From Ditylenchus dipsaci (lineage: Eukaryota > Nematoda > Chromadorea > Rhabditida > Anguinidae): a stretch of 64,000 bases of DNA. Under the pieces are notes generated by a model. It was not told the DNA's origin, did no database searches, and saw only the letters and a list, made by a program, of their open reading frames with translations. The stretch spans positions 124,001 to 188,000 of the forward strand of contig SADC01000107.1 in NCBI GenBank assembly GCA_004194705.1, written 5' to 3'. This document shows, piece after piece, positions 34,030-44,235 of this stretch; the first letter of the stretch is position 1; each line of letters starts with the position of its first letter. The translations under genes and the position numbers were made by a program.

Positions 34030-34619
34030 TACGTTTCGTTCATCAAGCAGTCAGTTATCAAGTACTTGGTTATCGTCCTTTGTTTGGCCCTATTCAGTTG
34101 TGGTATTTATGGAAGGCATACTATTTTTTATTTTATAATAATTTTTTAGTTCTATAAAGAGTGGAGGATAGCCATCAATTTATATTCTTCGTTTTTAGAG
34201 AAAAAAGGCAAGTGACCCTCAAATGCAAAAATATCTTCGGTCTTCAGTTCTAGTCACAACTTCAAGTAGCATATTCAATGATTGAATGGCCCACCAACAG
34301 CCAGGTTCGTTCATTATCAATAACTTTTTTTGCTCTCAAGAAAGAGATATTCTAGTAAGCGCGCACTCCCACTTCCCAAGATCAGTGCAAAAAAAGTTAC
34401 TGGCAGTAGCATGATGAGAAGTCGACGGTAATTTTACTAAAAGTGACAAAAAATGACAACATTTATTATTAACTTCTTTTTTTCTTTTCAAGAAAAACTC
34501 TGATTTGATAGATGCAAGTGAGAAAACAGGTGTCTTCGTAAGTGTGGTAAGCAAGTGTAGCAATTCGTTTAGCTTCTACAGAATTTGAAATCATCCTGGG
34601 GTGGAGGGGGGGGGGCGTT

Positions 34620-34850
34620 TGTGGTTGTTCAACTTGTTTGATATAATATGCTAGTTGTTTATTTGTTTACACAAAATGAAGTGAATTGAGAAACAAAGTT
34701 GCTCTGTTTTTGAAGAAAAATGATGACAATGTCCTGATCTTATAGTGGTGGAGAGTTCTTTTGCCATTATGCATATTTTTATTTTGTAGTATTATTGAGC
34801 CCGTAGCCAGGAGGGGAAATTATTTTTTTATCGGTTTTCGCACCATCCCC
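34620..34850. repeat. Left arm of an inverted repeat flanking the saposin gene
   Basis: About 220 bases (TTCAACTTGTTTGATATAAT through AATTATTTTTTTATCGGTTT) recur inverted at 37585-37805. The right arm continues directly into an inverted copy of 33855-33900, so it represents this locus with 33900-34620 deleted. Confidence 0.75.
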
Positions 34851-34994
34851 CCACCCCTGAAAATTAGCACTGGCTACGGGCCGGAGTATTATCATCTACT
34901 CTCGCGTTTTTTTTGTGTGCGTGTCATATTGTTTTTGGTTAATATATATGCGCCTGTTTATTTATTTTCATAATTCATATATTTCTTATTCTAG

Positions 34995-37235
34995 ATGATT
35001 TTGCGTAGTTGGTCTTTTCTGTCTCAGGTTGCAGTTCCTCATTGTCTTCTCTGGCCCATACTGCTGATTGGAGCTCTGGCAAAGGAATCCCCAAAGTGCG
35101 GCTATCCAGTTTTCGTGCCCTCCCAAGTCAATCACGTGGTGGTCGAAAGCCAAATCGGTAAGTCCATTATTTTTTTGTTAGATCAAAACACAGATTAAAA
35201 ATTTTATTTGTAGATATTGAATGTAGCGCCTGTCGGATCGGGGTCTCATTTGTCGACAGCGTGAAGAACTCAAGTATTGCTCAACTCATCAAAGACTCTT
35301 CTGCCTTCTGTGACACATTGCTTCTTATAGATGATCTATGCCGCGACCTACTGGTTACTAATATGAAAAAATTGTATGTTTATTTTTCCTTCTCAGCCTT
35401 CTCAATAAAATTGTTATTGACTGGATCATGTTTAGGTTTGCCTTTAAATATTGGCTTTGATTCTGCTGCAGTTTGTTCAAGCATAGGAGCATGTTCGACG
35501 ACTGACTTTGTTAGCGCCAAGCTTGAGCGAAACTTATTGGCTAGAAGAATAGAGGGTACTTGTCAGTTTTCTTTTGTGTATTTAAGAATTAAACATTTCT
35601 GATTACAGCAGTCTACAGCGAAGCAAAATCTACCGGATCCGCAATCGTAGCTTTTCTTGGTCGGTCTCTGAGCAGAGGAGAACACCGTAATGTGGTTGAT
35701 TGGAATACCGGAACTGACAACTACTATTCATTTCACATCAAAGACTTAAAAAGTTTCTGCAAGCTGCTCGAAGAACGAGATCAAGTAGTCAAGCCAACAA
35801 ATCCACGAGCCGTAAGTCAGCCTTTTCAAAATATGGCCTACAGTCAAACCTCTCTACTATGGCACCCCCAAAAGTTCGTTCCCGCCTTGGGTCCGACACT
35901 TTTTTTACCTCGATTTTTGAAGGCTTTTGCCATTTCTGTTTTGACAGTCTGGTCCCAAATATCGTAAGGATTCCGATTTTGCCGATCGTTTTTCAGAATT
36001 ATAAAGAAAATTCTTCTAAAAAAGCAAAAACTCAGTTTAAAAACAGAAATTTTTGAATTTTCCTGTTTTTAAACTGAGTTTTTGCTTTTTTAGAAGAATT
36101 TTTTTTATAATTCTGAAAAACGATCGGCAAAATCGGAATCCTTACGATATTTGGGACCATACTGTCATAACAGAATGGATAAAAGACTTTGAAAATTCGG
36201 TTAAAAAAAGTGTCGGACCCAAGGCGGGAACGAACTTTTGGGGTGCCATAGTAGAGAGGTTTGACTGTATTTAAATGAATTGTTGAAAAGAAAATTATTT
36301 AAAATAGCTCAATGATTTCAGTTTCCCTTGATGCTAGTCATGAGTAAGCTGAAAAACATCATATCTGAAGGAGTAGAAGGAAAAAATCCAATGAGTGGCC
36401 GTCCCGACATCACGCCCGAAGTTGCGCAGTTACACTTCAATGAGCACTTCAACAGCAAGGTTTCCTGCCACAAGAAACCCGAAAACATAATGACTCGTGA
36501 AGAAGAAGAACCAATCGTGAGTTTTGTTTAAGTCAATTCAGATCTTTTTAAACAAAAAAATAATGAAATGAGGTGACTTTTATAACTTTTCGCGCAAATT
36601 TCACATTCATCAAATAAATGTAATTATGAGTTTTATTTATTTGAGGGATTGATGCATTGTACTGTCGTGTTTTCCTCGGGCCGATACATTGAAGAAGACC
36701 AAGCTCATCTCGAAAATTCTCCTCACTCGTCCTGCTACTTTGCCGCTCCGTTGGATTGTGAGGATCCGAAAATGGATCGTATGACGGGTGCTATCTTCGG
36801 TAGGGCTTCTTTTTCATCTTCAAATTTGTCACAAATTTTTAGTTAAAAAATGTGAAAAAATTGCAATAGATTTTTCATATTCAACTTTGAAAAAATATAA
36901 CAATGCGTGAAAATCAATTATTTTTTTGCAAATTTTTCTCGAATTTTAAAACGGTTGGTATATTTTTAGAGCCGCCGCGATTTGTCAAGATCTTCCCAAT
37001 GAATGGTTATCTTTGTGCCTCCACAACGCCCATTGCCTATTGCCCCGTTAATTGTGATCCCATCGAAGTCGTCTCCAAGATCATTAAACTGTTGTGTGTC
37101 CCCAAGGCATCTGTATTGGGTTTCCATTTTTGGATGGCAGAAAAGTTAGGACACCAAGTTGTTGTAAACCCGGAATTGGCCAACCACGAAGAAGTTTTCA
37201 GCGTGCCGCGAAGTTGCCAGATCAATTTGGGCTAA
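34995..37235 (+). CDS. Secreted saposin B-domain protein
   Basis: Exons: 34995-35157, 35214-35373, 35436-35555, 35609-35811, 36322-36516, 36646-36799 and 36970-37235. The first ATG follows TTATTCTAG directly, as expected for a nematode spliced-leader or short-UTR start, and opens with a hydrophobic leader (CLLWPILLIGALA). Exons 2-3 form one saposin B module: ECSACRIGVSFVDS, FCDTLLLIDDLC and AVCSSIGAC supply the six cysteines in family order. Such modules bind lipids. The remaining 250 residues (DWNTGTDNYYSFHIKDL, VVFSSGRYIEEDQAH, GYLCASTTPIAYCPVNC) contain many cysteines but match no family I know. Only the exon 2/3 junction is out of phase, next to a run of six A. AATAAA follows at 37350. 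A 427-bp MITE sits in intron 4. Likely functional and extracellular or lysosomal. Confidence 0.7.
35841..36267. mobile_element. pogo-like palindromic MITE in saposin gene intron 4
   Basis: The ends are CAGTCAAACCTCTCTACTAT and complement with TA on both sides; the arms are almost fully self-complementary (427 bp). A sister copy is at 39435-39839 with the same inner AAAAGTTCGTTCCC and CGATCGGCAAAATCGG blocks. Confidence 0.9.
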
Positions 37236-37349
37236 GAATAAGAACCACAAGAATAGAATTTATTTATCTTCCTCTCAATGATCCCTTCACTAATTAATTT
37301 CAGTTTGTGCTAAAGTGGCTGAATTTTTCAACTTACTGAATTCTCCTGT

Positions 37350-37355
37350 AATAAA
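37350..37355 (+). terminator. AATAAA polyadenylation signal of the saposin gene
   Basis: A canonical hexamer 115 bases beyond the stop codon at 37235. Confidence 0.55.
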
Positions 37356-37584
37356 GATATATTTTCGTGACTGAGCGCTAATTAATATACAGCAGAACAA
37401 AAAAGCACAGATGCAGATTTAGGAGCTGCATGTTTTTTTAATAAGAGACAGAAAATGCATGTACAACTTCTTGTTGTACATTTTGTATTCTGATTCTTTT
37501 TTAAAATATTTCAAGGCGCGTATATGATAATACTCAGGATTCATCAGGAATCACATACCAGGAATCACTTTCGAAGGGGCTGTG

Positions 37585-37855
37585 GCAAACCGATAAAAAA
37601 ATAATTTCCCTCCTGGCTACGGGCTCAATAATACTACAAAATAAAAATATGCATAATGGCAAAAGAACTCTCCACCACTATAAGATCAGGACATTGTCAT
37701 CATTTTTCTTTAAAAACAGAGCAACTTTGTTTCTCAATTCACTTCATTTTGTGTAAACAAATAAACAACTAGCGTATTATATCAAACAAGTTGAACAACC
37801 AGTAGAAAAATATTGTTGAAAAAGTCAACCTGTGCAGATGTCAATATAGGACCTG
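37585..37855. repeat. Right arm of the inverted repeat flanking the saposin gene
   Basis: Inverse of 34620-34850 followed by inverse of about 33855-33900 (AATATTGTTGAAAAAGTCAA). The next 300 bases, to 38170, hold nothing recognisable. Confidence 0.75.
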
Positions 37856-38174
37856 AAGACCTATTAAAATTTGGCAACCTATCACAAAATGCTAGTCATC
37901 AGTCAATCATGCAGAAATCTTCAGGCAACCATAATTTTTGAAAAGGTTGAACGGGTTGACCCTAAACTTCAAATATTCTCGCGACCTATCAGGAAGTTTT
38001 AACTCCTCATATTTTTAACTGCCCCCTTTAAATTCGTTGTTAGGTTTCAGAATTGAATAGTCCCCGTTGTCTGAGTTACCTTATTCTGCGACGGCAATAA
38101 GCTAGAGATATTAACAGCATTAACAGTAAAAAAATATATTAAACATTTTATTGTTTTGGCTCTATATGTGATGT

Positions 38175-38640
38175 TTTGGCTCTATATGTGTTTGCACACC
38201 TCCAGAAAAAAGTTGTCTTGGTCCCCCTGTTGGTTTTTTTCGCAAAATTTTCTGACATTTTTTTAGTCAACTCTGCTGTTCTTTTTTAAATTTTCACTTC
38301 TTTGTTTCCTTTTCATGTTTGTTGTCTTATGCGTAACCTTTTTCACATAATTCCTCCGTTAATATGTACTTCTCGCCATACGAAATATTTTTTTGTCTAG
38401 TAAAGATGAAAATACAATATATCCTGTTTTTATTACTTCGCCTGACAAATAATGTCTGACAAATAATAATACAAATTTTGAAAAAAATGAATATTTTTCA
38501 AGAATTTTTTATTTTCATAAAACAGTCTCAAAAACAACAGGGATTATCAAGGCAAATTTAAAAAAATTACAAAAAAATCAACAGGGTGGACCAAGGCCAC
38601 TTTTTTTCGGGAGGGGTGCGAACACATATAGAGCCGATGT
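38175..38640. mobile_element. MITE with CCTTGGTCCCCCTGTTG core
   Basis: The ends are TGGCTCTATATGTGTTTGCA and an inverse (CGAACACATATAGAGCC), with CTTGGTCCCCCTGTTGG inside facing GGTGGACCAAGG. About 460 bp, AT-rich centre. Confidence 0.7.
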
Positions 38641-38974
38641 TTTGCTCAAAATACAAAGGCGAGCACCCAGTTACGACCAAATGTGGCTGCAACTTTCGAC
38701 AGTGTTCCAGAGAGAGACTTATAAAGAGAGATATTATAATCCAATAGAAACAATTTGGTTTTGACTAGAGTTGGAAAATTACCGGTCATAATCTTTTGCG
38801 GTAATATTACCGGTAGTATTACCGGTCATAATCTTTTTTTCGGTCATATTCTGGTCATAATCTTTTTATCATATTAAAAATTCTATACACCGCTGAATAC
38901 ATTGCTTTATTGACAAAAATACATCTTCAGACCTCATTTTCACATATTCAATCATCCATAAATAATTGGATCAA

Positions 38975-39395
38975 ATTGAAAACTCCCGACAAATGTGTGA
39001 AATTTCCCGACTAATTAATTAATTTTCCCGACAAATTTTTAAAACAAACATATCTCAGTGTTTTCTTATCATTTTTTATTTTTTTTTAGACCAGCATGCA
39101 GCCCTACTCTTCTAGTTTCTAATGAGTCATCAAACAAATCGTTGAAATTTTAAAAAAAATTGAGAAAAGTTGGTTTTTATTTAACAACTCCTTGTTTTAT
39201 GTAAACTATTTTTTCTCAATGTTTTTAAATTATAACAGTTTGGTTGATGGCTCATTAGAAACTAGAAGAATAGGGCTGCATGCTGGTCTAAAAAAAAATG
39301 ATAAGAAAACACTGAGATATGTTCGTTTTAAAATTTGCCGGAAAATTAATTAATTAGTCGGGAAATTTCACACATTTGTCGGGAGTTTTCACATA
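38975..39395. mobile_element. Foldback element, about 420 bp
   Basis: Left AAACTCCCGACAAATGTGTG and AATTAATTAATTTTCCCG, right the inverses; AGACCAGCATGCAGCCCTA is mirrored around the centre near 39190. Confidence 0.75.
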
Positions 39396-39434
39396 CATCC
39401 TAAATAATTCAAGTCATAGAGTCATATTACAGTA

Positions 39435-39839
39435 CAGTTGAGTCTCTATATAGCATCCACCCCAAAAGTTCGTTCCCAGCTCGGGTCCGACACTTTTTAG
39501 CTCAATTTCTAAAGTATTAGTCTAGTCGGAAATATCGCAGGGATTCCGATTTTGCCGATCGTTTCTCAGAAACATGGTAATTTTTCCATTTAGACCCGCA
39601 AACCTCTATATAGCATCGCCTTAAATCTCAAAAAGGCGATGCTATATAGAGGTTTGCGGGTCTAAATGGCAAATTACCATGTTTCTGAGAAACGATCGGC
39701 AAAATCGGAATCCCTGCGACTTTTCCGACTAGACTGACAAATCAGTTTTGGCAAAATACTTTAGAAATTGAGCTAAAAAAAGTGTCGGACCGAGGTGGGA
39801 ACGAACTTTTGGGGTGGATGCTATATAGAGACTCGACTG
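39435..39839. mobile_element. pogo-like palindromic MITE, sister of 35841-36267
   Basis: Ends CAGTTGAGTCTCTATATAGC and CTATATAGAGACTCGACTG, TA on both sides. A shorter hairpin (CCTCTATATAGCATCGCC) forms the centre. Confidence 0.88.
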
Positions 39840-40168
39840 TAGCCTCAAATTATCATTAACAGCCATAAACTAATAACAACAGAACGTGAAAAAGGTTGAT
39901 TGCAAAATTGTAAGGTTGAAAAGAATTTCGAAACAAAGATACACATCGATTGAACACTTTTGGGCAAAAGAAGTATTGAAATAGTCGATGTTGTATAAAG
40001 ATTGCCTTATGGGTTAGGTAGGAAAATATTTCGAGGCTTCATTTTGTGCAAAATTTCGCGGAACCATAAAGTTTTGAGAAAGAGACAGTGAAGCTATAAC
40101 AAGATTTGGTTTCATATTTAACAACAATAAATCAACAAAGAGTCAATAGGATAAATTTAGTTGGCATG

Positions 40169-41710
40169 TCATAAGCAATTTTCAATAATATCAATCACTT
40201 TTTTGGCGTCTCCAGCATACACATTATTCTTGAATTTGGTAGTGGCCTGCTTGTCCAGTGGATTTTTTTTATGAAATAGTTCAAATCAAACAATTTGACC
40301 TGGACCCGTAGTAAAAACAAAAAAAAATAGACTGATGTTAATTCGACTATATCTCGCCGATTAGTGAACTTTACGAAAAACGGTTTTTAGGGGTCGGAAG
40401 ATAATTTATCTGGCTTTCAGATAAGATATAAACTACATCCAGCATATGATAGCATAACTAAGATAAATGGATTTTCATAAATAGACTCCGAATTAGACTT
40501 TTAAAAATCCACTTTTTTAGTTGGGATGCTAATTCGCTGATTGCTTGGCAAATATTTTTCTACTTATTATTGTAATTACTTTTATCACGTAAAGGATATA
40601 TTTCGGCGCATTTTGGTATAAGACAGTCAAAGCACGGGAAAACAGAAAAAAATTTTACGAGCAAAAGTTTGCCAAAAAATGAAAATTTAGACTTTAGCCA
40701 CTTCTAGAGCAGTCTAAAGTCTAAATTTTCATTTTTTGGCAAACTTTTGCTCGTAAAATTTTTCCTGTTTTCCCGTGCTTTGACTGTCTTATACCAAAAT
40801 GCGCCGAAACATATCTTTCACGTGATAAAAGTAACCACAAGAATAAGTAGAGAAATATTTGCCAAGCAATCAGCCAATTAGCATCCCAACTAAAAAAGTG
40901 GATTTCTAAAAGTCTAATTCGGAGTCTAATTATGAAAATCGATTTATCTTAGTTATGCTATCATATGCTGGATGTAGTTTATATCTCATCTGAAAGCCAG
41001 ATAAATTATCTTCCGACCCCTAAAACCTCTTTTTCGTAAAGTTTACTAATCAGCGAGATATATTCGAATTAGCAACAGTCTAATTTTTTTTCGTTTTTAC
41101 TACGGGTCCAGACGTTTTTTTCCACCATGCCAGTCAACATTTGATCAAATCGAAATGATAAAAGAAAAGTATGGGAGTTGAACATTATCCTCCACAATGA
41201 CTTGCAAGCACAACGCTTTTGCCGAAGTAAATTATTTGAATAAAGAGAAAATAAATCTGTAAGTTGCAGGAAATATGTTATGTTATGAATATCAAACCAT
41301 CGCACAAAGTTATGTCAAAATGTCATGAAAAAACTAAAAAGCAGATTATTTGAATAAGAAAAATAGATTTTGGTGAATGTTCTAGTAATGTTCTCTCCAA
41401 GTTCAGCATATACTATTTTTTCATACCTACTGTGTCTCATCTGGCATTTAGTCTGTTCTTTACGAACCTGGCATACGCACGAAGGCCGTAGATAACTGTC
41501 AGAATTTTCCGTAGAAGTAAGAGTGACAAGCCCAGAAGGACAATTCCAGAAATTACAATCAGCACAATGACCAGCACAGGAAATGGGGCTGCGCAGTCTG
41601 CAAAGGGATTTATGCAAAAATTCATGCTACTTAAAATCGACATACCTCTTTCTTCCTTGACCCAAACAGTCAGATTATTGTAGCGGTATTCGATTGCGAT
41701 AAGGCCAACA
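40169..41710 (-). CDS. Integrin beta subunit, 3' part (stalk end, membrane segment, tail)
   Basis: A piece ending at 41646 (IEYRYNNLTVWVKEER) joins in correct phase to 41431-41597, which encodes the membrane segment (VLVIVLIVISGIVLLGL) and membrane-proximal tail ILTVIYGLRAYARF then NRLNAR. This matches the integrin beta order of membrane helix, K.L..I.D..E.AKF and ..NAKWD. The codon where Trp is expected is TGA, repaired if one G is missing (TGGAGAC) but otherwise a stop. The final exon (about 40169-40275) reads KNPLDKQATT and FKNNVYAGD, clearly the distal tail, with a 13-residue extension before the stop. Both NPXY sites are altered: NPLD and NNVY. It lies transcriptionally upstream of the 3428-7685 gene on the same strand, so it belongs to a second integrin locus or a rearranged one. 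An 800-bp palindrome fills the last intron. Confidence 0.75.
40307..41112. mobile_element. 800-bp near-perfect palindrome, copy 2
   Basis: Same element as 29987-30790, with the same GGACCCGTAGTAAAAAC ends. It sits between the last two integrin exons, about 30 bases from the final one. Confidence 0.9.
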
Positions 41711-41861
41711 ATGGTGATTTTAGAAAAGTTTCAAACAAAGTGTTGTGAAACATAACAATTTATCGACGGCTCGAAATGGCAAATACCCTGACAACCACAT
41801 TATAGGGGGAGTCAACTGGGTGGGTTGACGAATAGAGTGAAAAAATATGTAAGAGTTGAAT

Positions 41862-42206
41862 CAAGGGTGGGCAAAGATCAGATCAGATCGATCTAGATCA
41901 GATCGAGATCAGATCAGATCGCCAAAGATCAGACCAGATCAGATCAGATCGATCTGATCGATCTGATTCATTTTGTCATCCAAATGTTTTGTCTCGAAAA
42001 GATTTCTGTGTACAAAACCGGATCGAACATTCAAACTTACAGAAATCTTTTCGAGACAAAACATTTGGATGACAAAATGAATCAGATCGATCAGATCGAT
42101 CTGATCTGATCTGATCTGGTCTGATCTTTGGCGATCTGATCTGATCTGGTCTGATCTAGATCTGATCTGATCGATCTGATCTGATCTGATCTTTTGCCCA
42201 CCCTTG
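41862..42206. mobile_element. hAT-like MITE made of GATCA repeats, 345 bp
   Basis: The ends are CAAGGGTGGGCAAA and TTTTGCCCACCCTTG; the octamer AGTTGAAT is present on both sides (41854-41861, 42207-42214). The arms consist of GATCA/GATCT words, so the element carries several dozen GATC sites; the centre at about 42015 is unique. Confidence 0.88.
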
Positions 42207-42344
42207 AGTTGAATATCATCTTATGATGGACCCATCATAAGACTATTCAAATAGTATGCATCGAATACTTTTGCAACCCGTCAGAATTATTTTTACGAGG
42301 TATATGAATAAATTTCTCAACGCTCCCTAATGGCACCCCCTCTT

Positions 42345-42600
42345 AAAAGGGGGGGGGGTGACACTTGGAGGGGGTTGAAAATGGGTTTGTCAACCTAATG
42401 AAAAAGCCATTGACGGGTTGCAAAAAGATTTTAAATATAAAATTATTTATGTGATTTCACGATGGGTTTAACTAGACTATTTGAGACATTTTAGTGAAAC
42501 CCATCATAAAATCATAATTTTATATGTTAAATGTTTTCGCAACCCGTCAATGGGTTTCACATTAAGTTGGCAAACCCATTTCTCAACTACATAGTATCCA
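42345..42600. mobile_element. Diverged copy of the 10662-10925 MITE
   Basis: G-run, GGGTTTGTCAA, CATTGACGGGTTGCAAAAAG and the inverse arm with CAACCCGTCAATGGGTT. The terminal C-run is missing here. Confidence 0.75.
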
Positions 42601-42617
42601 AACTGCACACTGTTTTG

Positions 42618-42660
42618 GGCCAAAAAACATGAACGCTTATCCACTGCACCATGGGAGCCA
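42618..42660 (-). other. tRNA 5'-half-like sequence
   Basis: The minus strand reads GGCTCCCATGGTGCAGTGGA followed by TAAGCG, a good tRNA D-arm/A-box, but no anticodon stem or T-arm follows. It is a tRNA-derived relic, not a working tRNA. Confidence 0.45.
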
Positions 42661-43001
42661 CTTTTCCTACGTAACTAGCTTTCTCCGCTTCAATCCGGCC
42701 CCTCTATTAATCCAGTCACCTCGACTTTCAACACTTATATGTCTGGTTAAAGCATACATTTTGCAGACCTATTTACTAATTTTCTAAACGTATATGAGCA
42801 TAAACTATTCCGCTTTAGATTTTGAGCTTACACTAAAAATCTCGAGATCGACCCAAATTTTTTTGCTATTATGAGAGAGATAAAAATTTAAAAACCATGT
42901 TTTTATGGTATTCGCTAATAAAAATTCAGTGCTACTCGGTTATTCCCCCGTCCCTTTGAAAATAGATTACCCCCCCCCCTTGACTGAAAAAGTTATGGCT
43001 C

Positions 43002-44235
43002 ATTTATAAACGTTGTCGTCGTCGTTGTCGTTGGAATATTTTTTTTATAAAACCCTTTTTTTCGCCAACGGCGACGACCATAGTGGTCCAGCCGTCCGGC
43101 CGGGCCCGTCCCGTCCCGTCCCGTCCAGGACGGCGCTGTTTTGGCCGGCCGGAGGCCGGCCGGCCAAAATTTTGAATTCTGGACGGGACGGCGGACGGCC
43201 GGGCAACGATCCGGCCGGCCGAAGGCCGGCCGGCGAAAATGGGAATGGTCACTGTCCCGTCTCAGTCACAATCCAACACTCCAGTTGATGACGTTGTTGA
43301 ACGATGCATCCGTGCAGGGCCAGAAAATCAGCTGCTGAGTTTTGGCAGAATGAGGTGGTTGAACATTTTAAGTAATATAATTTAAATTATAAAACTACCC
43401 ACAATTAATATCTAGCCAATTGGTCCTCTTCGTTCCCTTGCTCTTGAAATTCTAATGGTCCCAGCTTCATCCGGCGCAGTTGAGCGCGTTTTCTCAGTCC
43501 TCACCATGCACTCTGAAGGCCGACGAGTAGGCATTGGTGCCGAACTACTCAAGGCCCGCTCATTACTATACTACAACTCTAATTTTATGGAATAATCCTT
43601 GTCTAATAGTCAATTTAATAAACAACTGAGAAGAAATAAAGCAATTAATTAGTCCGTCCCCGTCCCGTCCAGGACGGCCCTGTTTTGGCCGGCCGGAGGC
43701 CGGCCGGCGAAAATTTTGAATTCTGGACGGGACGGCGGACGGCCGGGCAACGATCCGGCCGGCCGAAGGCCGGCCGGCGAAAATTTCAAATCTCGGACGG
43801 GACGGCGGACGGCCGGCCGAAAATTTGGAGACGGCGGACGGGACGGCGTCCAATTTTTAAAAAATGGACCACTATGGCGACGACAACGACGACCTATTTA
43901 TAAAAAATCCAACGACAACGCCAACGACAACGACGAAGCCAACGACAACGAAATTTTTCATTCAAAATTGGACAAATTTCGCATTCTCAGACGAGATTTC
44001 AAGGGAAAACGTGTGGAGAATATAGTGAATCCTTGAAATTCTGACTTAAAATGCAAAATTTGTCTTATTTGGAAAAAAAAATTTTCGTTGTCGTTGTCGT
44101 TGGCGTTGTCGTTGGATTTTTTATAAATAGGTCGTCGTTGGCGTTGTCGTTGTCGTTGGCGTAAAATTGCCTTTATAAAACATTTTTTCCAACGACAACG
44201 ACCACGACAACGACAACGTTTATAAATGAGCCATT
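43002..44235. mobile_element. Foldback element of GTTGTC repeats with a hAT copy nested inside
   Basis: The outer ends TGGCTCATTTATAAACGTTG and complement are followed by arrays of GTTGTCGTTGGC words on both sides. Inside, GC-rich blocks at 43085-43250 and 43655-43870 (GTCCCGTCC, GGCCGGCCGAAGGCCGG, GGACGGGACGGCGGAC) bracket hAT transposase sequence. The long ORFs over these blocks (RPSAGR.., GRRPAGE..) are repeat translations. Confidence 0.75.
43262..43595 (+). pseudogene. hAT transposase, 3' end
   Basis: The piece FWQNEVVEHF ends at a GT donor near 43373; the next exon from 43416 reads RSLALEILMVPASSG then AVERVFSVLTMHSEGRR and ends at TAA 43593-43595. This is the hAT C-terminal dimerisation region (LA..IL..P.SS..VERVFS). 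The rest of the enzyme is missing and the first piece needs a frame change. It is a different lineage from the copy at 14160-14700. Confidence 0.75.

Noticed and set aside
36903..37235. ORF start at 36903 as an independent gene
   Set aside because: The conserved-looking sequence begins at the acceptor at 36969 and is in phase with the preceding saposin-gene exon.
3428..41710. A single integrin beta gene spanning both integrin pieces
   Set aside because: Both are on the minus strand but the 3' part lies upstream of the 5' part in transcription direction, so collinear splicing cannot join them.
43004..44036. Pro/Arg/Gly-rich ORFs (RPSAGR, GRRPAGE) on both strands
   Set aside because: They are GC-rich hairpin repeats read in several frames; no start context, no splice support, and mirrored on the opposite strand.
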